In this document: positions 56,955 through 64,000 of the stretch, piece after piece
Position numbering within the stretch: position 1 is the stretch's first letter
Layout: each line of letters starts with the position of its first letter
Assembly (NCBI RefSeq): GCF_020685205.1
Contig: NZ_JAJERB010000001.1
Location: forward strand, 806,001 to 870,000
DNA from: Hymenobacter translucens
GTDB taxonomy: Bacteria > Bacteroidota > Bacteroidia > Cytophagales > Hymenobacteraceae
Reading direction: 5' to 3'
Length of the DNA stretch: 64,000 nucleotides
Notes under the pieces: generated by a model
Database searches by the model: none
Seen by the model: only the letters and a program-made list of their open reading frames with translations
Told to the model about the DNA's origin: nothing
Program-made: the position numbers and the translations under genes

Positions 56955-58616
56955 TTAGTCTTGAATTTTCTGAAAGATCATGTCGTATTTCGTTTTTGAG
57001 ACTCGCCGGCTCAGAGCGCTCCGGTCCGCGTCGGAAAGGCCGCTCAGGTTGTTTTTGTAGTAGCTTTTGTACTCCCCGCCCTCCTCCTGGCACCCATAGA
57101 CTGCGCTCTGGGACCGGGTATTTTCCATCTGGTCCACGCAGCCGAGCGTCTTGTTCCAGTTCATGACAATCGTGCTGTGCGTGTCAATGCCGAAGCAGGA
57201 GGCCCCGGACTTGCTGCAGGCGGCCACCAGCCGTTGCCGCTCCTGATCGACCTTGCCGGCATAAGTGAGAAACTTACTGCGGTATTCGGCTTTCTTCTGG
57301 ATTAGCAAATCCCCCTGCACCTGCAGGGAGGCCCGGCGCGCTGCGAGGGCATCCGTGAGCAGCGTGCGACGCGTGGCAAAGACATTGCGGATTGTTTTCA
57401 GCGCCTGCTCCTGCCGCTCGGCCAGCTGGCTGACCAGCTTCCAGCGCTGGTCCTGGAGCTGCCGGATTTCCCCGGTGAGCGCGTCACTACGGCGCTTGTG
57501 GTCTTCCGTCGCCTGGTTGCTCTCGTTGCGGACCGTCGCGATCCGGCTCTGCAGCTCCGCTTTCTGCGCTTTCAGACGGGTCAGCTCCGGTTCAACCGCT
57601 TTGGCCAGCAGCCGCTCCACGTCGGCCAGGCTTTGGCCGTGCGTGGACAAGGCTTGTTGCCAGGAAGCCAGGCGCCGGCTCAGCTCCTGCTGCAGCAGGG
57701 GCAGGCTTGTCGTATGGGCCGCGATCTTCTGATCCACCGCGCGAATGTCCGCTTCATTCTGCCGCGCCGTTTTTTCTTTTGACTCCGCAACGGCTTTTTC
57801 CTCGTCGGCTTTCAAATCCGCGAGCTTGACATTGTAGATATCGATCCGGTCTTCGATGTAATGCTTTTCGGCTATGATCTGCATGAGGTGACCGATCCAG
57901 ACGCTTTGCATGGACTTGGCCTGGTCAACCACGCTTTCCTTGTAGGCTTTGCTCAGGGCCACAATCTCGGCGCGCAGATCATCGCTGGACGAGGCAAGCC
58001 GGGTCATGTCCTGATCGCACTTGGCGCGCAGCAGCTCGAACTCATTTTCTGAACTCTGAAACGTGGCAATCTCTGCCTTCTTGCGCTCAATGCCCGAGTC
58101 GAACTTGTCGAGCTCGTCCTTAATACCGTTGATCACCTCATTCTTAAAGCGCTCATATTCGGCCATCGCCGTGCTGACCGATATCCGCTGCCAATGGTCC
58201 GCCGGGCAGATGGGTGGGGGCCCACCCGCGCTGCATAGTCCCGGATTACGCTCTTTCCAGCCGCTCTGGGCCGACGCTCGGCGGTTTTTCCAGGACTGGT
58301 CATGCTCGATCCGGTGGAGCAGATCGTCCAGCCTTTTCTGCACTGCCCCGGCGTTCGCGGCTTTGCGCTCCTCCAGCTCCCGGAGCTCATTTTGGAGCTT
58401 TTTAAGCTTATCGGCCTCCGCCTCGTAGGACTCCATGCGCTTGCGGTTCAGGCTGGCTACTTCCTTGTCATTGGCGTCAATGGCGTTCACCTTCGCTTCA
58501 ATGCTGGCCAGGTGTCCGGAACCGGCCGTCTGGGCGTGAGCGATCACCGGCGCCAGCAGCAAGTGCAGCACCAGCAGTAACCCCGCCGTGCGGCGTATTT
58601 CTGAGCAGAGCTTCAT
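56955..58616 (-). CDS. Exported long coiled-coil protein
   Basis: 553 residues from MKLCSEIRRTAGLLLVLHLL with signal cleavage near AHAQ. Nearly the whole mature protein is predicted coiled coil (KLKKLQNELRELEERKAANA; VEPELTRLKAQKAELQSRIA; EIRQLQDQRWKLVSQLAERQ), interrupted by a Cys/Pro-containing insert (RNPGLCSAGGPPPICPADHW, about 130-150) and followed by a Cys-containing C-terminus (CVDQMENTRSQSAVYGCQEE). The paired Cys suggest disulfides in the periplasm. First gene of the leftward operon; a palindromic operator lies 192 bp upstream. Confidence 0.75.
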   Translation of the reverse strand: MKLCSEIRRTAGLLLVLHLLLAPVIAHAQTAGSGHLASIEAKVNAIDANDKEVASLNRKRMESYEAEADKLKKLQNELRELEERKAANAGAVQKRLDDLLHRIEHDQSWKNRRASAQSGWKERNPGLCSAGGPPPICPADHWQRISVSTAMAEYERFKNEVINGIKDELDKFDSGIERKKAEIATFQSSENEFELLRAKCDQDMTRLASSSDDLRAEIVALSKAYKESVVDQAKSMQSVWIGHLMQIIAEKHYIEDRIDIYNVKLADLKADEEKAVAESKEKTARQNEADIRAVDQKIAAHTTSLPLLQQELSRRLASWQQALSTHGQSLADVERLLAKAVEPELTRLKAQKAELQSRIATVRNESNQATEDHKRRSDALTGEIRQLQDQRWKLVSQLAERQEQALKTIRNVFATRRTLLTDALAARRASLQVQGDLLIQKKAEYRSKFLTYAGKVDQERQRLVAACSKSGASCFGIDTHSTIVMNWNKTLGCVDQMENTRSQSAVYGCQEEGGEYKSYYKNNLSGLSDADRSALSRRVSKTKYDMIFQKIQD

Positions 58617-58807
58617 AGTCGTTTGGAATCGGCCCGTAGGGGCGGTAAGCGATGCTGTTGACCGGGTCGGGCACCGGATTGGCCTCTGGTTTAAGCGTGC
58701 CGGCACGCGGGCTCCGCAGCCGGTGCACAGCGCTGAATAAAGCCCGCTACTGCTGCTTGGCCCAGCCTGGGCAACTGACAAAACTAGGGACGCTCCTGCG
58801 CCAGCGC

Positions 58808-58829
58808 AATACCTGATTGTAGGTATTGT
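58808..58829. promoter_or_regulatory. Palindromic operator, copy 1
   Basis: AATACCTG-ATT-GTAGGTATTGT, with AATACCT/AGGTATT arms. Identical to copy 2 except for the three central bases. It is 192 bp from the coiled-coil gene start. Confidence 0.7.
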
Positions 58830-59047
58830 TTGGGCCATCGCGCAGCTGAGTCAGCAGGGACCAGACCGGCAGCGGCGCGCCGCTGGCCCATAGCGCACTG
58901 GTGTCGGCGCAGTGTCGAGCGGGTTTGGCTGGTCTCTGCAGTGTAAAGCCAGCAGTTGCTTTAGTTGTAGATAACTCAGGGGTAGATGGTTGCGATTCGC
59001 TAGGACAGCGTTTTGCTAGGCCAGCCCAGGTCTGCTGCCAAGTTGAA

Positions 59048-59069
59048 AATACCTGTAAGTAGGTATTGT
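59048..59069. promoter_or_regulatory. Palindromic operator, copy 2
   Basis: AATACCTG-TAA-GTAGGTATTGT, in the same orientation as copy 1 and 199 bp from the WG-repeat gene start. The 240-bp centre-to-centre distance would allow DNA looping by a dimeric regulator. Confidence 0.7.
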
Positions 59070-59267
59070 GGCGCCCTATCCAGGCCGCTATCTTCGTTTT
59101 TGCTTTAGCCTTTGCAGCAGCAATAAAGGAGTGAAATAGGCTTGTGGAGCGGTTATGCCTTCCCGCAGGACAAAAACAGGCTGTACGCCTCAGCGGCCTT
59201 CACCAATGCCAGGCCCAGCGCACACGAGACTTGAACGCACGCCAGTGCCGCCACCGAAAACGCTTTT

Positions 59268-60596
59268 ATGATTTTACCTATCTCCTCAGTCCCCCTTTTT
59301 GTCCGGCTCGCCCCGCAGACTGCGCTGGCGCGCGTTGCAGGGGTAATCTTCCTGTTTATGCTGCTCATCGGCGCGCCGCTACCCGCCCTGGCGGATGAGC
59401 CCTGCTGCGCCCACGGGGGCTTTTGCATGCCGGCGGTGCGGGTGGGGCCAGGCGCGTACGTCAGCAGTGAAGACTACTGTCACCGGTGCGCCAAAATTCA
59501 AAAAGAATATTTTGCCAGGAAGGCGGCCGAAGATGAGGCCCGCTCCCGGAAGTACAAAGAGGAGCTGGCCCAGCGCCAGGCGGCGGCGGCGGCAAAGGCG
59601 GCGGCCCGGGTGCAGCGTGAAAACGTGGCCTTGGGCCAGCTGGCGGCGGCTGAGAAGAATCTGGAGAGCTTTGATCAGCTGCGGCGGCAGCAGCGAGCCC
59701 GCCGGGCGGAGGTGGAGCGACGGTTTCAGCAACAGGAGCAGGCGAAAAATAACGAGTACCAGGCCTATCTCAGCAAGCTGCAGGACGCGGGCAAAAGCAC
59801 TACCCCGGCCGGCACGGACGAGGAGTTCTGGAATGAAACCGTGGCGGCGGCAAACTATGAGCAGGTGCAGGACCCGAAGACCCGGCGCTGGGGCTTCCAG
59901 ACCAAGCAAGGAAAGCTCGTGATTGACTATACGTACGATAACGCGTCGGCTTTCAGCCGAGGGGTAGCCTACGTGCGGGAGAAAGGCGTGTGGAAGCTGA
60001 TCAACAACCGCAACGAGGTGCAGCGCACCTTTGATAAAGCCTACTTTACCGAGTCCAGCATGCACATTCCCGGGTTAAATGGCATCAGTGAGGTAGTGAG
60101 CTTTTCTGACGGCCTGGCCGTCGTGCGGTTTGACATTTATCCGGCGAAGAACAGCGCCCGAATGGGCGTGCTGGATACCAAAGGCCGCATTGTGATCAAC
60201 CCTGATTTCGTGGCGATCCAGCCCTTCCGGAATGGGACGGCGCTGGCAGAAAAGCTGACGTCGACCGACCAGATTCAGATCGGCAAATACGAAGGCCGGT
60301 TCGATTACCTGGATGTCGGCCTGATCAACCGGGAGGCCGGCTGGGTGCAGCCGCCGAAAAAGAAGATGAACTACATGCATCACCGCCAGTGGGAGCAAGG
60401 TACCATCCTGGTTCGCGATGCCTACGAGTACAGCAAGCTGACCAAAGCGGAACGCGATGAGCGGGAAGCGCAGAGCAAGCAGGGTGAACTTGAGGCGCGG
60501 CGGGAAGAGGCACGCCTGCGGGACCAGATGGAAGCGGAGGTCGCGCGACGGGTGAGCGCGGCGAAAAGCCAGGGGATGCTGGTAGAAAACAAATAG
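59268..60596 (+). CDS. Exported WG-repeat protein with Cys cluster and coiled coil
   Basis: 442 residues. After an N-terminal membrane/signal segment (VAGVIFLFMLLIGAPLPALA) comes a Cys/His cluster (CCAHGGFC at about 46-53 and YCHRC near 72) that could bind metal or form disulfides. Then a charged coiled coil, then WG-type repeats (YEQVQDPKTRRWGFQTKQGK; GVWKLINNRNEVQRTFDKAY; ARMGVLDTKGRIVINPDF). The end is a second coiled coil rich in Arg and Glu. WG repeats are usually protein-binding. First gene of the rightward operon; stop is 10 bp before the ankyrin gene. Confidence 0.75.
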   Translation: MILPISSVPLFVRLAPQTALARVAGVIFLFMLLIGAPLPALADEPCCAHGGFCMPAVRVGPGAYVSSEDYCHRCAKIQKEYFARKAAEDEARSRKYKEELAQRQAAAAAKAAARVQRENVALGQLAAAEKNLESFDQLRRQQRARRAEVERRFQQQEQAKNNEYQAYLSKLQDAGKSTTPAGTDEEFWNETVAAANYEQVQDPKTRRWGFQTKQGKLVIDYTYDNASAFSRGVAYVREKGVWKLINNRNEVQRTFDKAYFTESSMHIPGLNGISEVVSFSDGLAVVRFDIYPAKNSARMGVLDTKGRIVINPDFVAIQPFRNGTALAEKLTSTDQIQIGKYEGRFDYLDVGLINREAGWVQPPKKKMNYMHHRQWEQGTILVRDAYEYSKLTKAERDEREAQSKQGELEARREEARLRDQMEAEVARRVSAAKSQGMLVENK

Positions 60597-60606
60597 ACGG
60601 TAAGCA

Positions 60607-62142
60607 ATGCGTAGTCGATTATTCATCCCACTGCTGCTGGCCTGGGGGCTAAGCACCGGCGCGCTGGCGCAGACCGGGCGCGCGGAGTTCAAGCAGGCCG
60701 AGCTGGCCTACGAAGCCGGCAAGTACAAGGAAGCGTTGTTCTATCTGGGTGAGGCGGAACGCGCGCTGGGCGGCTCCAACGCCCGGATCGAGTCCCTGAA
60801 AACGCTGAGCTACTACGATCAAGGCAACACCGTCGCCGCGCTGCTGGCCTTGACGCAGTATTTCAAGCTGGCCACCGCCAGCACCCGGGCTTCGGAAGAA
60901 TACAAAGCCATGGAAGTGCTCCGCGAGGAAATCAAGGCCCTGAACGAGGCCGGATTCGCCGCGGAGAAAAAGGCAATTGGAACCGCCCAGGCCCGCGAGC
61001 TGGCTGCACTTGACCAGGAATCGGCGGCCGAGACCGAGACCTACTACTACAACCTAGTCAAAGGCGCCCCGTCACCCAAAGCCATACGCGAGTTCCTGCG
61101 CGACTATCCCCAGAGCGCCAGGAAGTCGGAGCTGGAGGAGAAGGCCCGACGACTGGACTACGAGCAGGATAAGATGAAATCCCCGGAGAAGTATCTGTTC
61201 GGGGCCATCGAACAGCGCAACCAGGCCATGTTTGAGGAGCTGCTCGGTTTCGGGGTTAAGCTCGATGGGCGGAATAGCGCCGGCCAGCAGCCCTTGCATG
61301 CGGCCATTGAGCGGGATAACCTGTCCATGGTGCAGCAGCTGCTTTCCTACGGGGCCGACCAGGAGGCCAAAGACCAGGCCGGCAATACGCCGTTGCTGCT
61401 GGCCCTGCAGAAGAACAACGAGGAGATGGTAGCCGAACTGCTGCAGCACGGGGCCAGCGTGGCCGTGCGCAACTCGGCGCTGAACGGGCCGGTGTTTTTT
61501 GCAATTGCCAACAACTCGGTCACGCAGCTTCAGCAGCTGTTACTGCTCAAGGCGGATGTGCGCAGCGCGAACCAGGCCGGGGCCTCGCCCCTGCTCTCGG
61601 CTGTGGCCCGTCCCAAGGTGGACGTGAAAATCATCTATACGCTGCTCAACGCCGGCGCTGAGCCGGATCAGGTGCTGGCCGGCTACACGGCGCTGTACCA
61701 CGCGGTGCAGGACGGCAAAAACGACATCGCGCAGATTTTACTCAAGGCCGGCGCCGATGCCAATGTCAAGCTGCCGAGCGGCGGCACGCTGCTGTTCCTG
61801 GCCACCACGAGCGGCAACCCGGCCCTGGTCGATATGCTGCTCGATGCCAAGGCGGAGCCCAATACAGCCGACGCCAGCGGCTGGGCTCCGCTGCACTACG
61901 CCGCCTGGAAAGGGAACGCGGCTATTGTCGAATCCTTGGTGGCACACCGTGCGGAGGTGAATGTGAAGGGCCCCCATGGCTGGACGCCGCTGCACTACGC
62001 GGTCCGGGAAAACAACGCCCCGATGGTGGAGTTGCTGCTGGCGAAAAAAGCCAGCAGAAAAGCGACCGACTCCTGGAAGCGCACCCCCCTGAAGATAGCC
62101 CGGGAATACCACTTTAAAGCCTTAAAACGAAAACTATCATGA
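60607..62142 (+). CDS. Exported ankyrin-repeat protein
   Basis: 511 residues with a signal peptide (MRSRLFIPLLLAWGLSTGAL, then AQ). About 200 N-terminal helical residues of TPR-like type are followed by ankyrin repeats from about residue 210 to the end (GQQPLHAAIERDNLSMVQQL; GNTPLLLALQKNNEEMVAEL; GWAPLHYAAWKGNAAIVESL; GWTPLHYAVRENNAPMVELL). Exported ankyrin proteins are uncommon outside host-associated bacteria. The TGA at 62140-62142 overlaps the ATG of the lipoprotein gene (ATGA), so the two are coupled. Confidence 0.85.
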   Translation: MRSRLFIPLLLAWGLSTGALAQTGRAEFKQAELAYEAGKYKEALFYLGEAERALGGSNARIESLKTLSYYDQGNTVAALLALTQYFKLATASTRASEEYKAMEVLREEIKALNEAGFAAEKKAIGTAQARELAALDQESAAETETYYYNLVKGAPSPKAIREFLRDYPQSARKSELEEKARRLDYEQDKMKSPEKYLFGAIEQRNQAMFEELLGFGVKLDGRNSAGQQPLHAAIERDNLSMVQQLLSYGADQEAKDQAGNTPLLLALQKNNEEMVAELLQHGASVAVRNSALNGPVFFAIANNSVTQLQQLLLLKADVRSANQAGASPLLSAVARPKVDVKIIYTLLNAGAEPDQVLAGYTALYHAVQDGKNDIAQILLKAGADANVKLPSGGTLLFLATTSGNPALVDMLLDAKAEPNTADASGWAPLHYAAWKGNAAIVESLVAHRAEVNVKGPHGWTPLHYAVRENNAPMVELLLAKKASRKATDSWKRTPLKIAREYHFKALKRKLS

Positions 62143-62687
62143 GTAGGTATTTCCGGCTTGCCGCGCTTCTGGTGTTGCCGCTGCTAAGCGCGTGCGCAAA
62201 AGAAATTGACGATATAAACGCGATATCGACCCCAGTCGGGGGCTCTATCTCGCTTAAGGTGATGAGCAAATACGAGCGGGGACGCACCGATATTCAGCCC
62301 ACGGAAGTAGAGGCAGTCACCTTTACCTCGAAGAAACTCGGGGCCTACCGGCGTCAATCCGGGGGCGGTTATACCATCTTCCTGGAAAAGGAAGAAGGCG
62401 GGCAGGCCACGGTGCAGGTAATGCTTTCCATTAACGGCCTGACACCTCCCTACGATCTGTCCCGCTCCCAGGTGGTGTTCATGCCGGGTCGGCGCGGGAG
62501 CCAGGTTGCCTACAATCAACTAGCAGGCTACACCAGCTCGGTTACCAACCTGGTTGTCGGCGAAGTAGGCAAAAAGATCACGGGCACCTTTCGGTATAAT
62601 TCGGTTAAAGCGAATCCCGTCGATCAGACGGACGTGTACTCGATTGAAGGCACCTTTGAGTGCTACCGCCTGCCTGACTCGGAATAA
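62139..62687 (+). CDS. Lipoprotein of the repeat-protein operon
   Basis: 182 residues, lipobox LLSAC with Cys 19 (FRLAALLVLPLLSACAKEID). The mature part is beta-rich (FTSKKLGAYRRQSGGGYTIF; QATVQVMLSINGLTPPYDLS; KKITGTFRYNSVKANPVDQT), reminiscent of immunoglobulin-like lipoproteins of Bacteroidota. Family not recognised. Translationally coupled to the ankyrin gene upstream, one base before the next gene. Confidence 0.7.
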   Translation: MSRYFRLAALLVLPLLSACAKEIDDINAISTPVGGSISLKVMSKYERGRTDIQPTEVEAVTFTSKKLGAYRRQSGGGYTIFLEKEEGGQATVQVMLSINGLTPPYDLSRSQVVFMPGRRGSQVAYNQLAGYTSSVTNLVVGEVGKKITGTFRYNSVKANPVDQTDVYSIEGTFECYRLPDSE

Positions 62688-62688
62688 G

Positions 62689-63345
62689 ATGCTAAAGAAT
62701 CTGCTTTGCGCGCTGGGACTGGTCGTTCTCGCCGCCGTTCCCGCCGCCGCCCAGGTACTGGATGAGGCATACTATCAACCCTACAATTTCCCCGATGCCT
62801 ACGAGTCCGATAAGCTGAATCGGCACTTCACGCTGGCTGTTACCGTCGCGCCCATTGGCGATGGTTACTACAGCCTGCTGGGGTACGGCGATATCGGTAA
62901 GCTAAAGCTCACGGAATACCTGCATGCAACGTATGGGTTGGGCTTCGCAGGCGGCCTGCGCCATGACCGGACCATCATCTACACGCTGGGACAGGCCAAG
63001 GCCTATGATCTGGAACAGGACATCTTTGCGAAAGCCATGGCCGGGGGCGGGCTCACGCTCCGGCTACTGAATCCGGTTAACTTCTCCTTGCGGGCGGGCT
63101 TTATGGGTGGCTACGAAAACTATTCCATTGCCTATGTTCGCCCCTACTCCAGCGATGCCAAGTCGGACACGTACGAGTACAAGCAGATGTCCGAATACTA
63201 TTTCCCCATCAGCTATTTCACAAATGCCTCCGTCTTTGTGCCGCTGAAAAAGGTCCGCCTGAGCCTTTCGTATGTAAACCTGCACCTGCTGCGCGGTCAG
63301 ACAAACATGGTCTATACGGGCCTGGTCTTCCCCTTGTCGAATTAA
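62689..63345 (+). CDS. Probable outer-membrane barrel protein
   Basis: 218 residues from MLKNLLCALGLVVLAAVPAA with signal cleavage near AAAQ. The mature protein has alternating amphipathic strands with aromatic ends (FTLAVTVAPIGDGYYSLLGY; LHATYGLGFAGGLRHDRTII; NFSLRAGFMGGYENYSIAYV; LRGQTNMVYTGLVFPLSN), consistent with a small 8-10-stranded barrel. It begins one base after the lipoprotein stop codon. May pair with the barrel-like C-terminus of the TPR protein encoded by the opposite operon. Confidence 0.7.
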   Translation: MLKNLLCALGLVVLAAVPAAAQVLDEAYYQPYNFPDAYESDKLNRHFTLAVTVAPIGDGYYSLLGYGDIGKLKLTEYLHATYGLGFAGGLRHDRTIIYTLGQAKAYDLEQDIFAKAMAGGGLTLRLLNPVNFSLRAGFMGGYENYSIAYVRPYSSDAKSDTYEYKQMSEYYFPISYFTNASVFVPLKKVRLSLSYVNLHLLRGQTNMVYTGLVFPLSN

Positions 63346-63502
63346 GCGGCCTTCCGCAAAAAGGGCCCGGCGCATGGGCCTGCTTGCGCCCTTGCCTTAG
63401 GAAAGTGCCTGACTCGCTGCCCGCCCCAGAGGCACAACAGGGTAAGTTCCTCGTACTTCACCGCTGCCCGATCTGGCTCGTCGCAGCAAACGCTTGCATG
63501 CC

Positions 63503-64000
63503 ATGAACGACACTGCCCGCCCTAAAACACGCCTGCTACCCCGCTGGCCCTGGCTAACGGCCGGACTAGCGCTTGTGCTAGCGCTAACGGCCTATTTTGC
63601 CTACCTGCCCTCTCCCACTCCGGCGGAGCCGGTAGCAGTCGAAACGACTCCAGTTTCGTATGCGGCTTGGCCCCGGGACTCGGTAGCAGCAGTGGGCAAA
63701 GCCCTGCTAACGCAAAAAAAGTACGCCCGGGCGCTGCCCTACTTATGGTCCGCCGCGTGGCGGGGCCACGCGGCCTCCCAGTACCGCCTGGGGCGCATGC
63801 ACCAGCTTGGCCTGGGCGTGAAGTCCGACGAGCGCCTGGCCCGAGCCTTAACGCGCGTCGCCGCGGAAGGGGGCAATGCCTCTGCCCAGTACTACCTGGG
63901 ACGGCACTATCAGGAAGGTACCGCTGGCGTGGCCCGGGACCTGACTCGGGCCCGCTGGTGGTACGGCCTAGCCGCCGAGCAGGGCCTGATCGATGCCCAG
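63503..64000 (+). CDS. Sel1-repeat protein, 3' end cut by window edge
   Basis: 166 codons are open to the last base. N-terminal membrane anchor (WPWLTAGLALVLALTAYFAY), Pro-rich linker, then Sel1-like helical repeats: ASQYRLGRMHQLGLGVKSDE, ASAQYYLGRHYQEGTAGVAR, RARWWYGLAAEQGLIDAQ at the edge. Sel1 repeats mediate protein contacts. It may be the fifth gene of the rightward repeat-protein operon, 157 bp after the barrel gene, or start its own unit. Confidence 0.78.
   Translation, partial: MNDTARPKTRLLPRWPWLTAGLALVLALTAYFAYLPSPTPAEPVAVETTPVSYAAWPRDSVAAVGKALLTQKKYARALPYLWSAAWRGHAASQYRLGRMHQLGLGVKSDERLARALTRVAAEGGNASAQYYLGRHYQEGTAGVARDLTRARWWYGLAAEQGLIDAQ

Larger units (their letters stand above)
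58617..59267. other. Divergent promoter region of the repeat-protein cluster
   Basis: 651 bp between divergent operons. It holds two copies of a palindromic element (58808-58829 and 59048-59069), each about 190-200 bp from the start codon of the operon on its side, and otherwise ordinary GC-rich sequence with a TATCTTCG -7-like element near 59090-59097. No gene was found. Confidence 0.6.

Noticed and set aside
1..64000. tRNA, rRNA or transposase genes
   Set aside because: None recognised by eye on either strand; a dedicated RNA search would be needed to exclude a tRNA.

Overview
The window looks like a chromosome or large replicon of a GC-rich Bacteroidota bacterium, most likely Hymenobacter or a close relative. 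This rests on three secreted proteins with type IX secretion C-terminal signals (two 'PNP...DALGR...G.Y' type A, one gliding-motility type), a carboxypeptidase-regulatory plus beta-barrel outer-membrane protein, a LytS/LytTR pair, AraC regulators fused to metal-binding domains, a fused SecDF, and promoters of the TAnnTTTG type. No rRNA or tRNA gene was recognised.

Layout. 1-3.3 kb: end of a mobile element, with a SLOG protein, an excisionase-like HTH protein and a tyrosine integrase. 3.9-14.7 kb: envelope and signalling block with two penicillin-binding-protein-like serine hydrolases, an amidohydrolase, a LytS/LytTR pair, two aspartyl-protease-like lipoproteins and a large outer-membrane protein. 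Three of its promoters share one 29-bp box at a fixed distance from the -7 element. 15.0-32.4 kb: accessory region described below. 32.5-38.1 kb: Crp/Fnr regulator, cation/proton antiporter and two YitT-family proteins. 38.2-43.1 kb: SecDF and a CNNM/CorC-type protein. 43.2-49.3 kb: metal- and drug-response genes (two AraC-HMA regulators, a 14-TM efflux pump, a small HMA protein, a heavy-metal-binding lipoprotein, and TetR with an MBL hydrolase sharing an operator). 49.5-55.1 kb: two very large T9SS-exported proteins. 55.3-64 kb: two divergent operons of exported repeat proteins (TPR, coiled coil, WG, ankyrin, lipoprotein, barrel, Sel1) with a matched pair of palindromic operators between them.

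The most unusual part is 15.0-32.1 kb. Small unrelated genes (a barstar, an S1-domain protein, lipoproteins, small membrane proteins, many unrecognised ORFs, finally an SMR transporter) stand one by one. At almost every gene boundary lies one 28-38 bp imperfect palindrome, with arms like CTCGTTTRGC and GCTGAACGAG around an asymmetric GACCGTTT centre. The polarity of this repeat does not follow the genes. It is + at every boundary on the left (15.1-19.6 kb) and - at every strong copy on the right (20.26 kb and 29.0-32.1 kb), while the genes alternate in orientation. Two ~230-bp long forms of the repeat lie in inverted orientation at 19.6 and 28.8-29.1 kb. They bracket a second tyrosine recombinase, an AT-rich protein kinase/TPR gene pair, a T9SS protein with five 237-bp tandem repeats, and a HicB-like regulator. 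I read this as an integron-like gene-cassette array with recombination sites that do not fit canonical attC. That reading is inference; the repeats, their positions and their polarity are read directly from the sequence.
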